A stretch of DNA of 59,837 bases. It comes from Clostridia bacterium (GTDB lineage Bacteria; Bacillota; DAOUPZ01). The position numbers and the translations under genes are program-made. Shown here piece by piece: positions 37,769 through 47,823 of the stretch (the stretch's first letter is position 1; each line of letters opens with the position of its first letter). Location: contig DAOUPZ010000023.1 in assembly GCA_030625885.1 (NCBI GenBank), positions 1 through 59,837 of the forward strand, written 5' to 3'. The notes below the pieces were generated by a model. It was not told the DNA's origin. It did not search any database and was given only the letters and a program-made list of their open reading frames with translations.

Positions 37769-39487
37769 CTATAATTTAAATACACTTACTGTTTCGTGTA
37801 AATCTTCTGCAAGTTTTCCCAGCCTCTGTGCTCCAGAAACGATTTCTTGAACAGAAACCGATTGCTGTTGAGCTGCAGCAGATACTTCCTCAGTTCCTGC
37901 TGCAGATTCTTCCATCACACTGGATACATTTTCTACCGCAACAGCGACTTGTTTACTATTGCTTTCTAACTCCTCAATCCCTTTTTGAGCGTTTTCTATA
38001 CCGTTTACAATATCATGTACGGCTTCATTGATTTTAGTAAAATATTCACCACTCTGCTTGACCACTCGATTGCCTTCGTCTACTTCAACGGTACCATTGT
38101 AAATTGAATTAACCGCTTTCTCCGTTTCTGTTTGAATCTCCTTAATTAACTTAGAAATCTTTGCAGCAGCTGTTGCTGACTCTTCCGCAAGTTTGCGAAC
38201 TTCATCAGCGACAACGGCAAATCCTCTCCCTTGTTCTCCTGCTCGTGCCGCTTCAATGGCGGCATTAAGCGCTAATAGATTGGTCTGGTCGGCTATATCC
38301 GTAATCACATCAACAATACTGCCAATTTCATGAGAACGCTCACCCAAAACCTTTACCATAGTGGCCGAATCATCCACTGTATGTTTAATCAAATTCATTT
38401 TATCAACAACCTGCTCTACAGCTTCGTTACCCAACTTCACCCGTTCATGTGCTTCCTCCGTTGCGGTAAGAATATGTGTGCTTGCTTCTCCCACAACTTC
38501 TACAGAACGTAAGGTGTTTTCTACATTACCCACTGTTTTCTGCATATTTTCTGCTACTTCCGTAATTCCTTTTGCCATTTCATCTATTGTAATGGAAACC
38601 TGTTCTGATCCTTTTCCCGTTTCATCAGAAGTCGCTGTCATTTCCTGAGCCGAACCTGACAGCGTTTCCGATGCCTGACTAATTTTTTGAATCAGTTCCC
38701 GTAATTTTTCTCGCATGGCATTAAAATTTACTGCTAACTGCCCAATTTCATCCTGGCGTTGAACGGTCATCGCAGCTGTCAAGTCCCCTTGCGCTAGCAT
38801 TTGGGTCCCTTTCGTTAACGCCCTAATCGGTTTAATAATACTTTCCGCAAAATAATACGCCAATATACTCACGATCACCAAACAAGCAATGATAATCATC
38901 ATAGTTTGAGAAATTAAATGTTTCTTCATCGCTACAAGCTCTGAAGCCTCAATATCAATGCCTACAATCGCTTGAATCCTGCCTTGAGCATCTAAAATAG
39001 GCGCACAACCTGTCATAAATGACCCAAATTCGTCCGTATACGGTTGGTCGGTTGATGTTATCTCGCCATTCAAAGCATTCAGCATACAATCATCTGGATC
39101 CTCATATTCATCCCCAATAGCAGATAAATCTTCATCTCCTTCTTCCCCGGCATCAACAATAAAACGCAATGCATCTCCATCTTTTGTCATTGTATAGACA
39201 AACTCTGCATCTATCTCTTTTTTATAATCTGCTAAAGCTCGGTTGACTGTTTCAAAAGCATCGCCATCTCTCGTTCCTTCCATCTCCGCCTGCTTTAATA
39301 TAGAAGGTTCTATTAATACGGTAGCCCCCTTAGCCAGGCGCATCAATTCATCTTGCAATTGGTTCTTACAGCTATTATATGCGATTCGGTAGCTGCTCAT
39401 TGCCACGACCAGTACAGAAATCAGAATAACCGTTAAAAACATGCCCATCAAACGTACTCTTAATCCTCTTTTACTCCCCTTCCTCAT
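37769..39487 (-). CDS. Methyl-accepting chemotaxis protein
   Basis: This 572-residue receptor has a membrane helix at about 13-33, a Cache-like periplasmic sensor ('[20 protein letters not shown]', '[11 protein letters not shown]'), a second helix at about 193-215, a HAMP domain, and a full signalling domain. The tip '[21 protein letters not shown]' and '[18 protein letters not shown]' are intact. It would bias flagellar rotation or another CheA output. The ligand is unknown. It is monocistronic, with no che genes in the window. Confidence 0.93.
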   Translation of the reverse strand: MRKGSKRGLRVRLMGMFLTVILISVLVVAMSSYRIAYNSCKNQLQDELMRLAKGATVLIEPSILKQAEMEGTRDGDAFETVNRALADYKKEIDAEFVYTMTKDGDALRFIVDAGEEGDEDLSAIGDEYEDPDDCMLNALNGEITSTDQPYTDEFGSFMTGCAPILDAQGRIQAIVGIDIEASELVAMKKHLISQTMMIIIACLVIVSILAYYFAESIIKPIRALTKGTQMLAQGDLTAAMTVQRQDEIGQLAVNFNAMREKLRELIQKISQASETLSGSAQEMTATSDETGKGSEQVSITIDEMAKGITEVAENMQKTVGNVENTLRSVEVVGEASTHILTATEEAHERVKLGNEAVEQVVDKMNLIKHTVDDSATMVKVLGERSHEIGSIVDVITDIADQTNLLALNAAIEAARAGEQGRGFAVVADEVRKLAEESATAAAKISKLIKEIQTETEKAVNSIYNGTVEVDEGNRVVKQSGEYFTKINEAVHDIVNGIENAQKGIEELESNSKQVAVAVENVSSVMEESAAGTEEVSAAAQQQSVSVQEIVSGAQRLGKLAEDLHETVSVFKL

Positions 39488-39569
39488 CTTATGAGCCCCC
39501 TCTTTTATATTACCATCATTTCTTTATCTACCATATTTTATTAAATTCAAACAAAGTATACAAAAAACA

Positions 39570-39631
39570 TTCCACTAGGTACAAGTGGTGTGTCCCCATG
39601 CTTTCTAAATGCAAAATCTTTATTGCAAAGC
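39570..39631 (+). repeat. Family A repeat, copy 3 (left end missing)
   Basis: TTCCACTAGGTACAAGTGG, GTGTGTCCCCATG and the right end TTCTAAATGCAAAATCTTTATTGCAAAG match the other copies. The left inverted end is absent. The rest of the 39488-40095 gap is AT-rich and I see no gene in it. Confidence 0.7.
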
Positions 39632-40021
39632 ATATCATAACAGATCAGTGTTACACTACTCTAATTATAATCGATGCAATAACTATACCATTTATATCTT
39701 TGAGTATATTTTTAACGGAATTTCTAAGGTAGATAAGTCTATTTTTGGTAGGTAACATAAAAATCTAGATAAACCATTATCATTTCATATCAATACAGCC
39801 ATTCCAAATTATGTAATGTATATTATTGGTACAACCATCTATTTTTTTACATTTATGTAGCCTATTTCGATACGACATATATCAGCGTCCTTATATTCTT
39901 GATACATTTTTTGTGTCACTTTAAATCTTTGCCTTATGTATATGATAATATGATACATTGACCAGAAGAATTCTTCCTTTTTCAGTTGACAATCGTTACT
40001 TTAAGACACATTTAAAGAAAT

Positions 40022-40060
40022 AAAAAAGCTATACCCTAAACAATTTTTTGGGATATAGCC
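40022..40060 (-). terminator. Intrinsic terminator of the response regulator gene
   Basis: GGCTATATCCC/GGGTATAGC arms (one A/G bulge) are followed by a U-run on the minus strand. Confidence 0.8.
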
Positions 40061-40095
40061 AATTATCATATGGTTCTTAAAACAACCACATTATT

Positions 40096-40455
40096 TTAAA
40101 CATACTGTTCAATTGTTTTCAAAAGTTCCATAAAATCTAAAGGTTTCGTAAGATATCCATTACAACCCGCCTCATAGGCTCTCTTCTTATCTTCCATCAT
40201 CGCATATGCTGTTAAAGCAATAACAGGTATATGCTTTAGCTGCTTATCATTTTTAATAATAGCTGTTGCTTCCAATCCACTCATCCCTGGCAAAGAAATA
40301 TCCATAAATACCAAATCAATCGACTGTTCCATTAATAAATCGATTCCTTTTTTGGCATTCATAGCACCCAATACCTTATATCCTTCATCCTCTAAAATCT
40401 CTACCATTAAATCCAAATTATCTTCATTATCCTCTATAACCAAAATATTTTTCAA
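40096..40455 (-). CDS. Single-domain response regulator (CheY/DivK-like)
   Basis: A 119-residue receiver domain and nothing else. 'ILVIEDNEDNLDLM' has the acidic pair, 'LVFMDISLPGMSGLEA' the phospho-accepting Asp, 'VIALTAYAM' the Thr switch, and 'GYLTKPLDF' the conserved Lys. It starts at TTG with GGGGGG upstream. With no output domain it must act by protein contact. It has its own terminator and no neighbouring kinase; the orphan kinase at 19817-21739 is a candidate partner. Confidence 0.93.
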   Translation of the reverse strand: MKNILVIEDNEDNLDLMVEILEDEGYKVLGAMNAKKGIDLLMEQSIDLVFMDISLPGMSGLEATAIIKNDKQLKHIPVIALTAYAMMEDKKRAYEAGCNGYLTKPLDFMELLKTIEQYV

Positions 40456-40665
40456 TGCATTCCCCCCTTACCTATTTATTCACTATTTATTTCGCTCTTT
40501 TTTCCCATTTTCCTGTTATATTTACTATATTTTGTATATTTTTTTTATTATCTATCTTCAAAATAGATTATCTCTTATAAAATATACAAAAGGGAACTTA
40601 TACTTTATCGTATGATGACAAATAATAGTATCAATAATAATCATCTTACTAATGAGGTGTTAAAA

Positions 40666-41355
40666 ATGCAAGTTACATTATCGATTATATTTCGTACCAC
40701 CCTTGCCTTTGTGGCAGTCCTTTTTTTAACACACCTTCTCGGAAAAACCCAGGTTTCCCAGTTAACTTTTGAAGAGTATATCACCGGTATCACCTTTGGC
40801 TCCATTGCTGCTTCTATGGCAACCCACGATCACAATACAACCTGGCATTATCTATTAGGGATGTTTGTTTTTGCCTTTTGGTCTTTCATGGTAACTTTTT
40901 TATCTCTAAAAAGTATCAAAATGCGAGATATGCTCCAGGGGAAACCTGTTATCGTCATCAGGAATGGCGCAATTATGGAAAACCAACTGAAAAAAATGCG
41001 CTATAACATGGATGACTTGAAAGCTCAATTGCGGGAAAAAGATTGTTTTAATCTTACCGATGTCGAGATCGCTATCCTTGAAATTGACGGTGAGCTGAGT
41101 ATCATCAAAAAAAATAAAAAACAACCGGTTACCCATGAGGATCTCAATATCCTCAAACCCGAAGAAAATTTGCCTTTAGAACTGATCGTTGATGGTCAAA
41201 TCATTTATTCTAACCTGGAAAAAATAGGTTTAGACGGCAAATGGCTCATCCGTCAACTTCGTGAAAAAGGGATTCAATCTGCCAATCAGGTCATGTATGC
41301 CAGCTTCAACCAAAATAATCAAGCCCTTTATATAGATACTTATAAGGACAAATAA
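40666..41355 (+). CDS. DUF421 (YetF-like) membrane protein
   Basis: This 229-residue protein has three N-terminal membrane helices and a cytosolic tail. 'LLGKTQVSQLTFEEYITGITFG', here split around the 'QLTxxEY' motif, and 'GKPVIVIRNGAIMENQLKK' define the YetF/DUF421 family, common in spore formers and linked to spore or envelope stability. ATG 40666 is chosen for its GAGGTG; the longer in-frame start lacks one. It ends on a palindromic terminator shared with bactofilin. Confidence 0.88.
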   Translation: MQVTLSIIFRTTLAFVAVLFLTHLLGKTQVSQLTFEEYITGITFGSIAASMATHDHNTTWHYLLGMFVFAFWSFMVTFLSLKSIKMRDMLQGKPVIVIRNGAIMENQLKKMRYNMDDLKAQLREKDCFNLTDVEIAILEIDGELSIIKKNKKQPVTHEDLNILKPEENLPLELIVDGQIIYSNLEKIGLDGKWLIRQLREKGIQSANQVMYASFNQNNQALYIDTYKDK

Positions 41356-41357
41356 GA

Positions 41358-41385
41358 AAAGCAGCTAAGAATTCTTAGCTGCTTT
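41358..41385. terminator. Perfect 28-bp palindrome, two-way terminator
   Basis: AAAGCAGCTAAGAA and its exact inverse TTCTTAGCTGCTTT have no loop. The palindrome begins 3 bp after the DUF421 stop and overlaps the last codons of bactofilin. Confidence 0.8.
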
Positions 41386-41778
41386 CGCTTTTTTCGTATG
41401 TTTCTCATCTTCTTTTTTCTGTTCTTCTTCACTCATCTTACAATTCCCCTCAAAAATAGCCCCTTCATGAATAATGACATGTTTAACATCTATATTACCA
41501 TATAATTTCCCTTTAGGTTTAATCTCTACCGTACCAGACCCGCAAATATTACCTTTCAAATAACCTGCAAGTGTAACATTATTCGCATGAATATCTGCCG
41601 TAATTGTCCCATTCTCCCCTACAATGAGATTGCCCTGTGTATTTATTTCCCCTTCATACGACCCATCAATTCTCAAAGTCCCTGTTGCATCAATGGTACC
41701 CTGAAATTTTGATCCAGGCCCTATAAACGTTTCCACCTGGCCTGTGCCTAATCCTTCTTCCTGTTTTTTGCTAAACAT
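41365..41778 (-). CDS. Bactofilin family protein
   Basis: This 137-residue protein starts at ATG 41778, chosen for its GAGGAG. Its middle is a right-handed beta-helix of short strands: 'FIGPGSKFQGTIDATGTLRI', 'YEGEINTQGNLIVGENGTI', 'ADIHANNVTLAGYLKGNI', 'GSGTVEIKPKGKLYGNI'. Bactofilins polymerise without nucleotide and shape the cell envelope. The tail is Lys/Glu-rich. The M23 peptidase gene lies directly upstream, a common pairing that links bactofilin scaffolds to wall remodelling. Confidence 0.93.
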   Translation of the reverse strand: MFSKKQEEGLGTGQVETFIGPGSKFQGTIDATGTLRIDGSYEGEINTQGNLIVGENGTITADIHANNVTLAGYLKGNICGSGTVEIKPKGKLYGNIDVKHVIIHEGAIFEGNCKMSEEEQKKEDEKHTKKAKAAKNS

Positions 41779-41816
41779 TCGCTCTCTCCTCTCATGACGA
41801 CTCCAAATGAAAATCA

Positions 41817-42773
41817 TTAGAAATATTTTGTAGGGTTAACCAACTTACCATTTTTATGTACTTCATAATGCACATGCGGTCCAGTACTACGGCCTGTATT
41901 GCCTAGCTTGGCAACAGACTCCCCTTTCTGTACTCGGTCTCCGACCTTTGCTATAAGTTTTGAATTATGTGCATAAAGCGTTTCGAATCCATTCTCATGA
42001 TTAATAATAACCGTTTTCCCATAACCATTTTTATATCCAGAAAAAACAACTTTACCTGCTGCCGCTGCATGAATCGGCGCACCATAATAAGAAACCATAT
42101 CAATTCCGTCATGGAAAATACGTTTATGATAAATGGGATGAACACGATATCCAAAAGCAGACGTAATCCGGCCAGAAACAGGTGCAATAGAAGGCACTTT
42201 AGCTAATCGCTCTTCTCTAGCTAATATTTTCTCTTTTAATTCAGCAAAGTTATCCTTCTTTGACTCAATTTCTTGTGCAATCTCCAGCAATTGTTGTCCC
42301 ATTTCCTCAACATCAATATCCTCTTGCCCGGCAAATGCCACAGAGCCACCAATCCGCCCAATAGATTTAGCGGAACGACTAGCCAGATTACCATCCGAAA
42401 CAGCAGCCGCGACATCTTTGGACGATTGTTCAGTCTTATCTTTTATATCGAGCATTTCTCGTACCTGGTTATCTAGATCATCTAGTTCTTTTAGTTGCGA
42501 TTTTATTTCCGCCATCTTATCGGAATAATCGATTATTTTTTCCTTCTGAATCTGATTCTCTTGTTCTAATTGATTCAGTTTGATTGTGTCTCCTTTCATG
42601 CTTATATAAGAATAAACAAAAAAGGCACTCATCATCATCAATACAATGCCAGCATATTTAGCCCGTTTTAAAAGAATGATAGGGATCTGTAATTTGCTGA
42701 CCCGATCTCCGGAGTGAGGAATAACCATAAAAGTTAAGCATGTGTGCGATTTTTTAGCATGTTTCTCAGTCAT
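41817..42773 (-). CDS. M23 family zinc peptidase (LytM), membrane-anchored
   Basis: This 318-residue protein has an N-terminal membrane helix ('YAGIVLMMMSAFFVYSYI'), a coiled-coil of about residues 55-90, and a C-terminal LytM domain. Zinc-binding residues are in 'FHDGIDMVSYYGAPIHAAA' (HxxxD) and 'GPHVHYEVHKNG' (HxH). It cuts peptidoglycan cross-bridges or activates amidases. ATG 42773 has AGGAG upstream. It is operonic with bactofilin, so it is probably a shape or division enzyme. Confidence 0.93.
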   Translation of the reverse strand: MTEKHAKKSHTCLTFMVIPHSGDRVSKLQIPIILLKRAKYAGIVLMMMSAFFVYSYISMKGDTIKLNQLEQENQIQKEKIIDYSDKMAEIKSQLKELDDLDNQVREMLDIKDKTEQSSKDVAAAVSDGNLASRSAKSIGRIGGSVAFAGQEDIDVEEMGQQLLEIAQEIESKKDNFAELKEKILAREERLAKVPSIAPVSGRITSAFGYRVHPIYHKRIFHDGIDMVSYYGAPIHAAAAGKVVFSGYKNGYGKTVIINHENGFETLYAHNSKLIAKVGDRVQKGESVAKLGNTGRSTGPHVHYEVHKNGKLVNPTKYF

Positions 42774-43040
42774 TTTACTTCTCCTATGCAAAAAGTTTGT
42801 CTACAGATAATTCGTCATGATATGGCAAATTCCTGCTTATTTAATGATTTTTTGAGTTAATTTTATCAAGAAAAGAAACATATATTTTAATTCTACACAA
42901 AGCCTATCTTCGTATAAAAAATCAAATAATAAAGAGGATTTTACAAACCATTTAAAGAATATATAGTTTTAGCAAATAATAAGATCGTATTCTCAATCAT
43001 ATTTATTATTCCTTATATTACCAGAAAGGAGTATTATGTT

Positions 43041-43865
43041 ATGAGTGATATGGAACAAAAACTAGAAAAATTGAAATGTATTATTAAGGATATGCAAAGT
43101 GTTTTAGTGGCCTATTCAGGAGGGATTTTTAGTACTTTGTTACTATCTGTGGCAAAAGAAATGCTTCCCGTTAATAAAGTCATTGCGATCACTGTAAAAT
43201 CAGAAATACATTCTCTACGAACCTTAAAAACAGCCTGTGCCAATGCGCACCAATTAGGTGTTAAGCATCTTTCTTTACGTACGACTGTCTTAAACCAAGA
43301 AAAATTTTTAAAAAATGACGAAAAGAAATGTTATTATTGCAAAAGCCTGCTTTTTTCCCGTCTAATGCAAATTGCTCAAGAACAAGAACTGAGATACGTC
43401 ATTGATGGCATTTCTATTGAAGATTTGCAAAATCCGCATGCGGGTATAAAAGCTTCACAGGAATTGGGAATACGCCACCCCTTAGCAGAAGCTGGATTAA
43501 TAGAAGATGAGATTCGAAAAATAGCTAAACAACGCGGCTTAGCAAATTGGGATGAACCTGTTCCAGAATGCCTTGCCTCACGCGTACCTCAAGGATTCTA
43601 TATTACCCCTGATACCCTTAAAAAAATTGAAGAAGCAGAAGAAGTTCTTAAAAATCTAGGGTTTAATTTACCTCAAGTACAAGCTCATAATGACCTCGCA
43701 CGTATTATTCTAACTTCAAAAGATACGATTAAAATATTTAAAAAGGGAAACCCTGCCATGATCACAGAAATATTTAAAAAGATTGGTTTTGATTACATAA
43801 CTATCGATATCTTGGGAATTCAGCCGGAGGATAACAAATCAAATACACTGATTAATAATGAATAA
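43041..43865 (+). CDS. LarE-like ATP-dependent sulfur transferase with altered PP-loop
   Basis: This 274-residue protein has the LarE layout: an N-terminal PP-loop, 'KKCYYCKSLLFSRL' with two Cys, 'DGISIEDLQNPHAGIKAS', and 'PECLASRVPQG' with the third Cys. LarE supplies sulfur to the nickel-pincer cofactor, by sacrificing a Cys or through a [4Fe-4S] cluster held by three Cys; the three Cys here fit the cluster type. The PP-loop reads 'SGGIFST' where the family has SGGxDS, so the Asp is replaced by Phe. No larA, larB or larC is near. GAAAGGAG precedes the start. Confidence 0.85.
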   Translation: MSDMEQKLEKLKCIIKDMQSVLVAYSGGIFSTLLLSVAKEMLPVNKVIAITVKSEIHSLRTLKTACANAHQLGVKHLSLRTTVLNQEKFLKNDEKKCYYCKSLLFSRLMQIAQEQELRYVIDGISIEDLQNPHAGIKASQELGIRHPLAEAGLIEDEIRKIAKQRGLANWDEPVPECLASRVPQGFYITPDTLKKIEEAEEVLKNLGFNLPQVQAHNDLARIILTSKDTIKIFKKGNPAMITEIFKKIGFDYITIDILGIQPEDNKSNTLINNE

Positions 43866-43911
43866 GGTTATAGGGAGTATACTTCTCACAGTCCCCATAA
43901 CCTTATTCATT
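43857..43911. terminator. Long inverted repeat between convergent genes
   Basis: AATGAATAAGGTTATAGGGA and its inverse have one mismatch over 20 bases, around a 15-base loop. The left arm overlaps the larE-like stop codon. Confidence 0.75.
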
Positions 43912-43920
43912 ATCTCATTA

Positions 43921-44184
43921 CTAGTCTTCCGGTTCTAACTCTTCCTCTATTTCTTCTTCAATCTCCTGCTCTATACCCTCTTCAATTTCTTGTGTTATTT
44001 CCGGTCCTCCTTCTTCCGGCCCTGGTTCGGCTGGTTGTATTTCTTCTCCAATCTCCGTTCCCAGTTCCTCACTAATTTCCCCTTGTGTATTTTGTGAATC
44101 ATCGCTTGATCTTTTTAACCATCTCCCGATAGGGCATTGTCGTACATCAATCACCCATAAAATACCTTGTTTTTTACTTTCCAT
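43921..44184 (-). CDS. Small protein with Glu-rich tail, function unknown
   Basis: An 87-residue protein starting at ATG 44184, which has GAAAGGAGAG just upstream. The N-terminal 30 residues ('ILWVIDVRQCPIGRWL') are ordinary. The rest is acidic, ending in a run of Ile-Glu-Glu-type repeats ('IEQEIEEEIEEELEPED'), so it is probably disordered or helical and charged. It could bind metal or basic partners. No family was recognised. Confidence 0.55.
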   Translation of the reverse strand: MESKKQGILWVIDVRQCPIGRWLKRSSDDSQNTQGEISEELGTEIGEEIQPAEPGPEEGGPEITQEIEEGIEQEIEEEIEEELEPED

Positions 44185-44263
44185 CTCTCTCCTTTCTATC
44201 TTCAATAGTCATACTTTTTAATACATTTTATTCATTCGAAATCCAGTTTAAAACCCCATGTAG

Positions 44264-44303
44264 AAATAAAAACAGCGATAGAAAGGTATACCCTTCTATC
44301 GCT
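44264..44303 (-). terminator. Intrinsic terminator of the HD-GYP gene
   Basis: AGCGATAGAA-GG/CC-TTTCTATCGCT arms around a short loop, then GUUUUUAUUU on the minus strand. Confidence 0.8.
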
Positions 44304-44320
44304 ACAAATATCGGTATGGA

Positions 44321-46426
44321 TTAAGACGTTTTATCTGCTTTATTCTCTTCTTTTATAATATACTTTAATGTTTCAACAACATCCCTCTCATATTTTGTAG
44401 GCGTATTTCGTTCAATCTCTTCCAGCGCGTAGCTATAAGATTGAGCACCACGATAAGGCCGATTGGACGTAATGGCATCAAATGTATCCGCAACACTGAT
44501 AATTTTAGCTTCCAGTGGAATTTCGTCTCCACTTAATCCTAAGGGATATCCACTCCCGTCATTACGTTCGTGATGGGCATGAATCATAGGAATAATACTT
44601 TTAAATTGGCTGATGGGAGAAATAATATCAATCCCCAAAGCAGGATGATGTTTAATAACCGTATACTCCTCGGCTGTTAAAAAACCTTTCTTGTTAAGAA
44701 TACGATCTTCAATACCAATTTTGCCAATGTCATGTAATAGGGCCCCATGGTAGAGATTCTCGACCTGCTTATCCTCAAACCCTAATTGTAACGCTATTTT
44801 TCGCGATAAATCCGCAACACGCTGAGAATGACCTTGCGTATAGGAAGACTTTGATTCAATCGCTCGCGCAAAAGCCACCAATGTATTCATATTGGTCGTT
44901 TGAATGTTTCGATATAAGTATGCATTATCAATAGCAATCGCCAGTGAACGCACCAGCGTTAACATTAATCTTAAATCCTCAAAACTAAATTTTCGCGTTC
45001 CTTCCCAATTGTACAGAATCAAAACACCTATCAGCTGTTTTTCAACCAACAAGGGAAGCCCTAGATACCCAGATAGAGGGATATTAAAAGGATTTTCAAA
45101 ATAAGCATGCAAAGCAGGTTCATTGGTCATGATAGGACGCTTTAATTCCCCTACTTTACCTGTAAGCCCTGAACCCAAAGCAACGCAGGGCAGTTCTGGA
45201 AAAAAATATCTTGCCGAACTAGAAACCGCTTTGCATTCTATTACATTCTCTTTCTGATTATATAAACCAATCCAGCATCCATCACAAACGTCCAATTTTT
45301 GAACTTGCTGGATACTCATTTTCAATAATTGATTTAAATCTAGAGTATTCGAAAAATCATTACTGATATCATCAATCCACTGCAAACGCTGAATTTGCTT
45401 ATGGAGGCTTTTAGAGGAATCCTCTACACGTTTAACCATTTGCTCATGTTCTTTGATCATTAAAACCTGTCGCATTCCTACTAATACCACCAGTAAAGCA
45501 CTACAAATTGAAACCCCCATTACTGAAATATGATTACCTGGCTGATAATAATTTATAGTAAATAAAACAGGAATAAATAAAATACCCATATAAGGTAAAA
45601 TATCTAATAATACCTTCATGTTAAAATAACCCCGCTGTTTTCTCTCTCGCAAAACATGCTGGGTATCCTCCGAAATCGCTGCTAAACTCAGAAATACAAA
45701 TGCCAATGGCCAGAGGGCATCAAGAATAACACCCGTTTGATAAACACCTCTCCCAATATCATAAATGAATTTTGCATTTACAACCACTAAACAGATTAAT
45801 CCTAGCAACGTATACATAAAAACAGCCCTATTCCCTTGCCTTTCATAGACATAGAGGAAAAGTAACATAGCCGCTATCAATCCCACTTGCAATACCGGTT
45901 CAACAAAAACAAGGATAAACCAAAAAAGAGATATCTCCCGTTGGGTAATAAATGGTCCAATCTGGAAATACCATAAAAACGCAACAACAATGGTCATAAG
46001 AATACTTACATTAAGTAAAATTTCATAATCTTGGCCTTTTACTTTCTTAAATGAGAGCCGCTTGAAAATCCCAATACTTAGCAGCAATGAACTCATTGTA
46101 AATCCAGCGTGAGCTAAACTAGGAAAAGGAGAAACCCGCCCCAAAACCAGTTCATTATAAATCCATATCATCTGGCCTGCTGCCCAAAGAAAACTGGCTA
46201 AGCCAATCAACCTAAATGAAATCTTTATAGAGGATTCCATACGCCTGCTGACACAAAAATACACCAAGCCACATATCAAGGACGTAATCAATTGAATGAT
46301 ATCCGAATAAATAAAACTCACCTTAGAATCAGCATTCAGTAAAATAAATAGACCAATCATGCTAATTCCTAAAAAAACCAAACATCTATCTAAGTGTTTT
46401 AGGCATAATACCTGTTCATCTTTCAT
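44321..46426 (-). CDS. Membrane GAF-HD-GYP phosphodiesterase (c-di-GMP)
   Basis: This 701-residue protein has seven to eight membrane helices in residues 10-310, a coiled-coil, a GAF domain (about 350-500, 'QKLDVCDGCWIGLYNQ', 'LGLPLLVEKQLIGVLIL'), and an HD-GYP domain (about 510-690). 'LLHDIGKIGIEDRILNKKG' holds the HD metal pair, and 'HHERNDGSGYP' the GYP motif, so the c-di-GMP hydrolase is complete. ATG 46426 is chosen for its GAGGTG. It is monocistronic. If the leader of the surface protein gene proved to be a c-di-GMP riboswitch, this would be the nearest turnover enzyme. Confidence 0.92.
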   Translation of the reverse strand: MKDEQVLCLKHLDRCLVFLGISMIGLFILLNADSKVSFIYSDIIQLITSLICGLVYFCVSRRMESSIKISFRLIGLASFLWAAGQMIWIYNELVLGRVSPFPSLAHAGFTMSSLLLSIGIFKRLSFKKVKGQDYEILLNVSILMTIVVAFLWYFQIGPFITQREISLFWFILVFVEPVLQVGLIAAMLLFLYVYERQGNRAVFMYTLLGLICLVVVNAKFIYDIGRGVYQTGVILDALWPLAFVFLSLAAISEDTQHVLRERKQRGYFNMKVLLDILPYMGILFIPVLFTINYYQPGNHISVMGVSICSALLVVLVGMRQVLMIKEHEQMVKRVEDSSKSLHKQIQRLQWIDDISNDFSNTLDLNQLLKMSIQQVQKLDVCDGCWIGLYNQKENVIECKAVSSSARYFFPELPCVALGSGLTGKVGELKRPIMTNEPALHAYFENPFNIPLSGYLGLPLLVEKQLIGVLILYNWEGTRKFSFEDLRLMLTLVRSLAIAIDNAYLYRNIQTTNMNTLVAFARAIESKSSYTQGHSQRVADLSRKIALQLGFEDKQVENLYHGALLHDIGKIGIEDRILNKKGFLTAEEYTVIKHHPALGIDIISPISQFKSIIPMIHAHHERNDGSGYPLGLSGDEIPLEAKIISVADTFDAITSNRPYRGAQSYSYALEEIERNTPTKYERDVVETLKYIIKEENKADKTS

Positions 46427-46541
46427 GTCAGGCACCTCTCTTATGCTGCACATTGCACATCCCTAGCTAAAAAGCTTCTGTATTTTTTATACCCCTTCTC
46501 CTAATAAATAAACAGAAATTAGTTAATTTACAAAAAAAGTA

Positions 46542-46595
46542 AGAATAAATAGCAGGAGGGTACCTGAATTCAGGTACCCTCCTGCTATTTATTCT
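46542..46595. terminator. Perfect 54-bp palindrome overlapping the hydF stop
   Basis: Two 27-base arms are exact inverses; the centre is GGTACCTGAA/TTCAGGTACC. On the minus strand ACUUUUUUUG follows. The stop codon of hydF (46589-46591) lies in the right arm. Confidence 0.85.
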
Positions 46596-47809
46596 TTCCA
46601 TATCTTCATAGCGCTTGGAAAAGGTTCTAACACTCGAGGTAAAATTCCTTTAAGATAGGCAATCACCACACCATAATTAACAATGGGTACTTCTCCTTGT
46701 TCCGCTGTCTCAATACGATACAACATCTCTTTGCGGGTGATCATACATCCCCCGCAATGAACCACAAGATTAAATTGATTTAAATGAGGGGGATACCCCA
46801 TGCCACTAGAAAATTCAAAATTTAATTTTCCACCTACTTTTTTCTCTAGCCAATCAGGTATTTTTACCGTACCAATATCTTCTTCCTGTCGATGATGGGT
46901 ACAAGCTTCTGCAACCAAAACCCGATCACCCGGCTTCAACTGCTTTACAGCCTTTGCACCTGCTACCAAAGACTCTAAATCTCCTTTATAACGGGCAAAA
47001 AGGATGGAAAATGAGGTTAGCGGTACATTAAAAGGCGTCATCTGTGACACTTCACTGAAAACCTGTGAATCTGTCACCACCAGTTTAGGCTGCGCTTTAA
47101 GCCCCGCCAATGTCTCTTTAAGTTCTGTTTCCTTCGTTACAATCCCAATACCATCATGATCCAAGATATCACGCAAAGTCATGACCTGGGGTAAAATGAG
47201 ACGGCCCTTTGGAGCAGATGCATCAATAGGTGTAACCAATACAACTGTATCCTTGGGTTGTAATAAATCACCAATTAATTTAGGCTCCCAAAAATCCCGT
47301 GGCGCATGATCAATGATAAGCTTTTTTAGTTCTTCCATCCCCTGTTTCGCTATAGCACTTATATTGACATAAGGTATATCCATCGATGCAAAAACCTTTT
47401 GAGCATTTCCCTCAGGAAAACCTTGATCTATTTTATTAACCACACCCACAATCGGTAATCTGCGCTCACGAATCTTTTCAATGAGCTTGCGTTCAAAATG
47501 TCCTACCCCAGTCTGAGGATCGACAACCATAAGTGCCAAATCCGTCTTAAATAATACTTCTTTGGTTCGCTGTACACGCAGTTTACCCAATTCACCTTCA
47601 TCGTCAATCCCTGCCGTATCAATAAGTACCACCGGACCAATTGGTAAAATCTCCATTGCTTTATACACCGGATCCGTCGTTGTCCCAGGGGTATTAGAAA
47701 CTAGCGCAATATCTTGATGGGTCAAAGCATTAATGAGACTGGATTTACCTGCATTACGCCGCCCGAATATCGCAATATGCAATCGGTTCGCTCTTGGTGT
47801 ATTCTGCAT
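46589..47809 (-). CDS. hydF: [FeFe]-hydrogenase H-cluster maturation GTPase HydF
   Basis: This 406-residue scaffold has a GTPase domain: 'GRRNAGKSSLINALT' (G1), 'DTAGIDDEGELG' (G3) and 'GVVNKIDQGF' (G4). The C-terminal Fe-S domain keeps the CxH...HCxxC ligands as 'EACTHHRQEEDIG' and 'VVHCGGCMITRKEM'. HydF assembles the 2Fe subcluster with HydE and HydG and hands it to the hydrogenase. It follows hydG by 14 bp. hydE and the hydrogenase gene are not in the window. Confidence 0.96.
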   Translation of the reverse strand: MQNTPRANRLHIAIFGRRNAGKSSLINALTHQDIALVSNTPGTTTDPVYKAMEILPIGPVVLIDTAGIDDEGELGKLRVQRTKEVLFKTDLALMVVDPQTGVGHFERKLIEKIRERRLPIVGVVNKIDQGFPEGNAQKVFASMDIPYVNISAIAKQGMEELKKLIIDHAPRDFWEPKLIGDLLQPKDTVVLVTPIDASAPKGRLILPQVMTLRDILDHDGIGIVTKETELKETLAGLKAQPKLVVTDSQVFSEVSQMTPFNVPLTSFSILFARYKGDLESLVAGAKAVKQLKPGDRVLVAEACTHHRQEEDIGTVKIPDWLEKKVGGKLNFEFSSGMGYPPHLNQFNLVVHCGGCMITRKEMLYRIETAEQGEVPIVNYGVVIAYLKGILPRVLEPFPSAMKIWKE

Positions 47810-47823
47810 AAATCAACCCCCTT

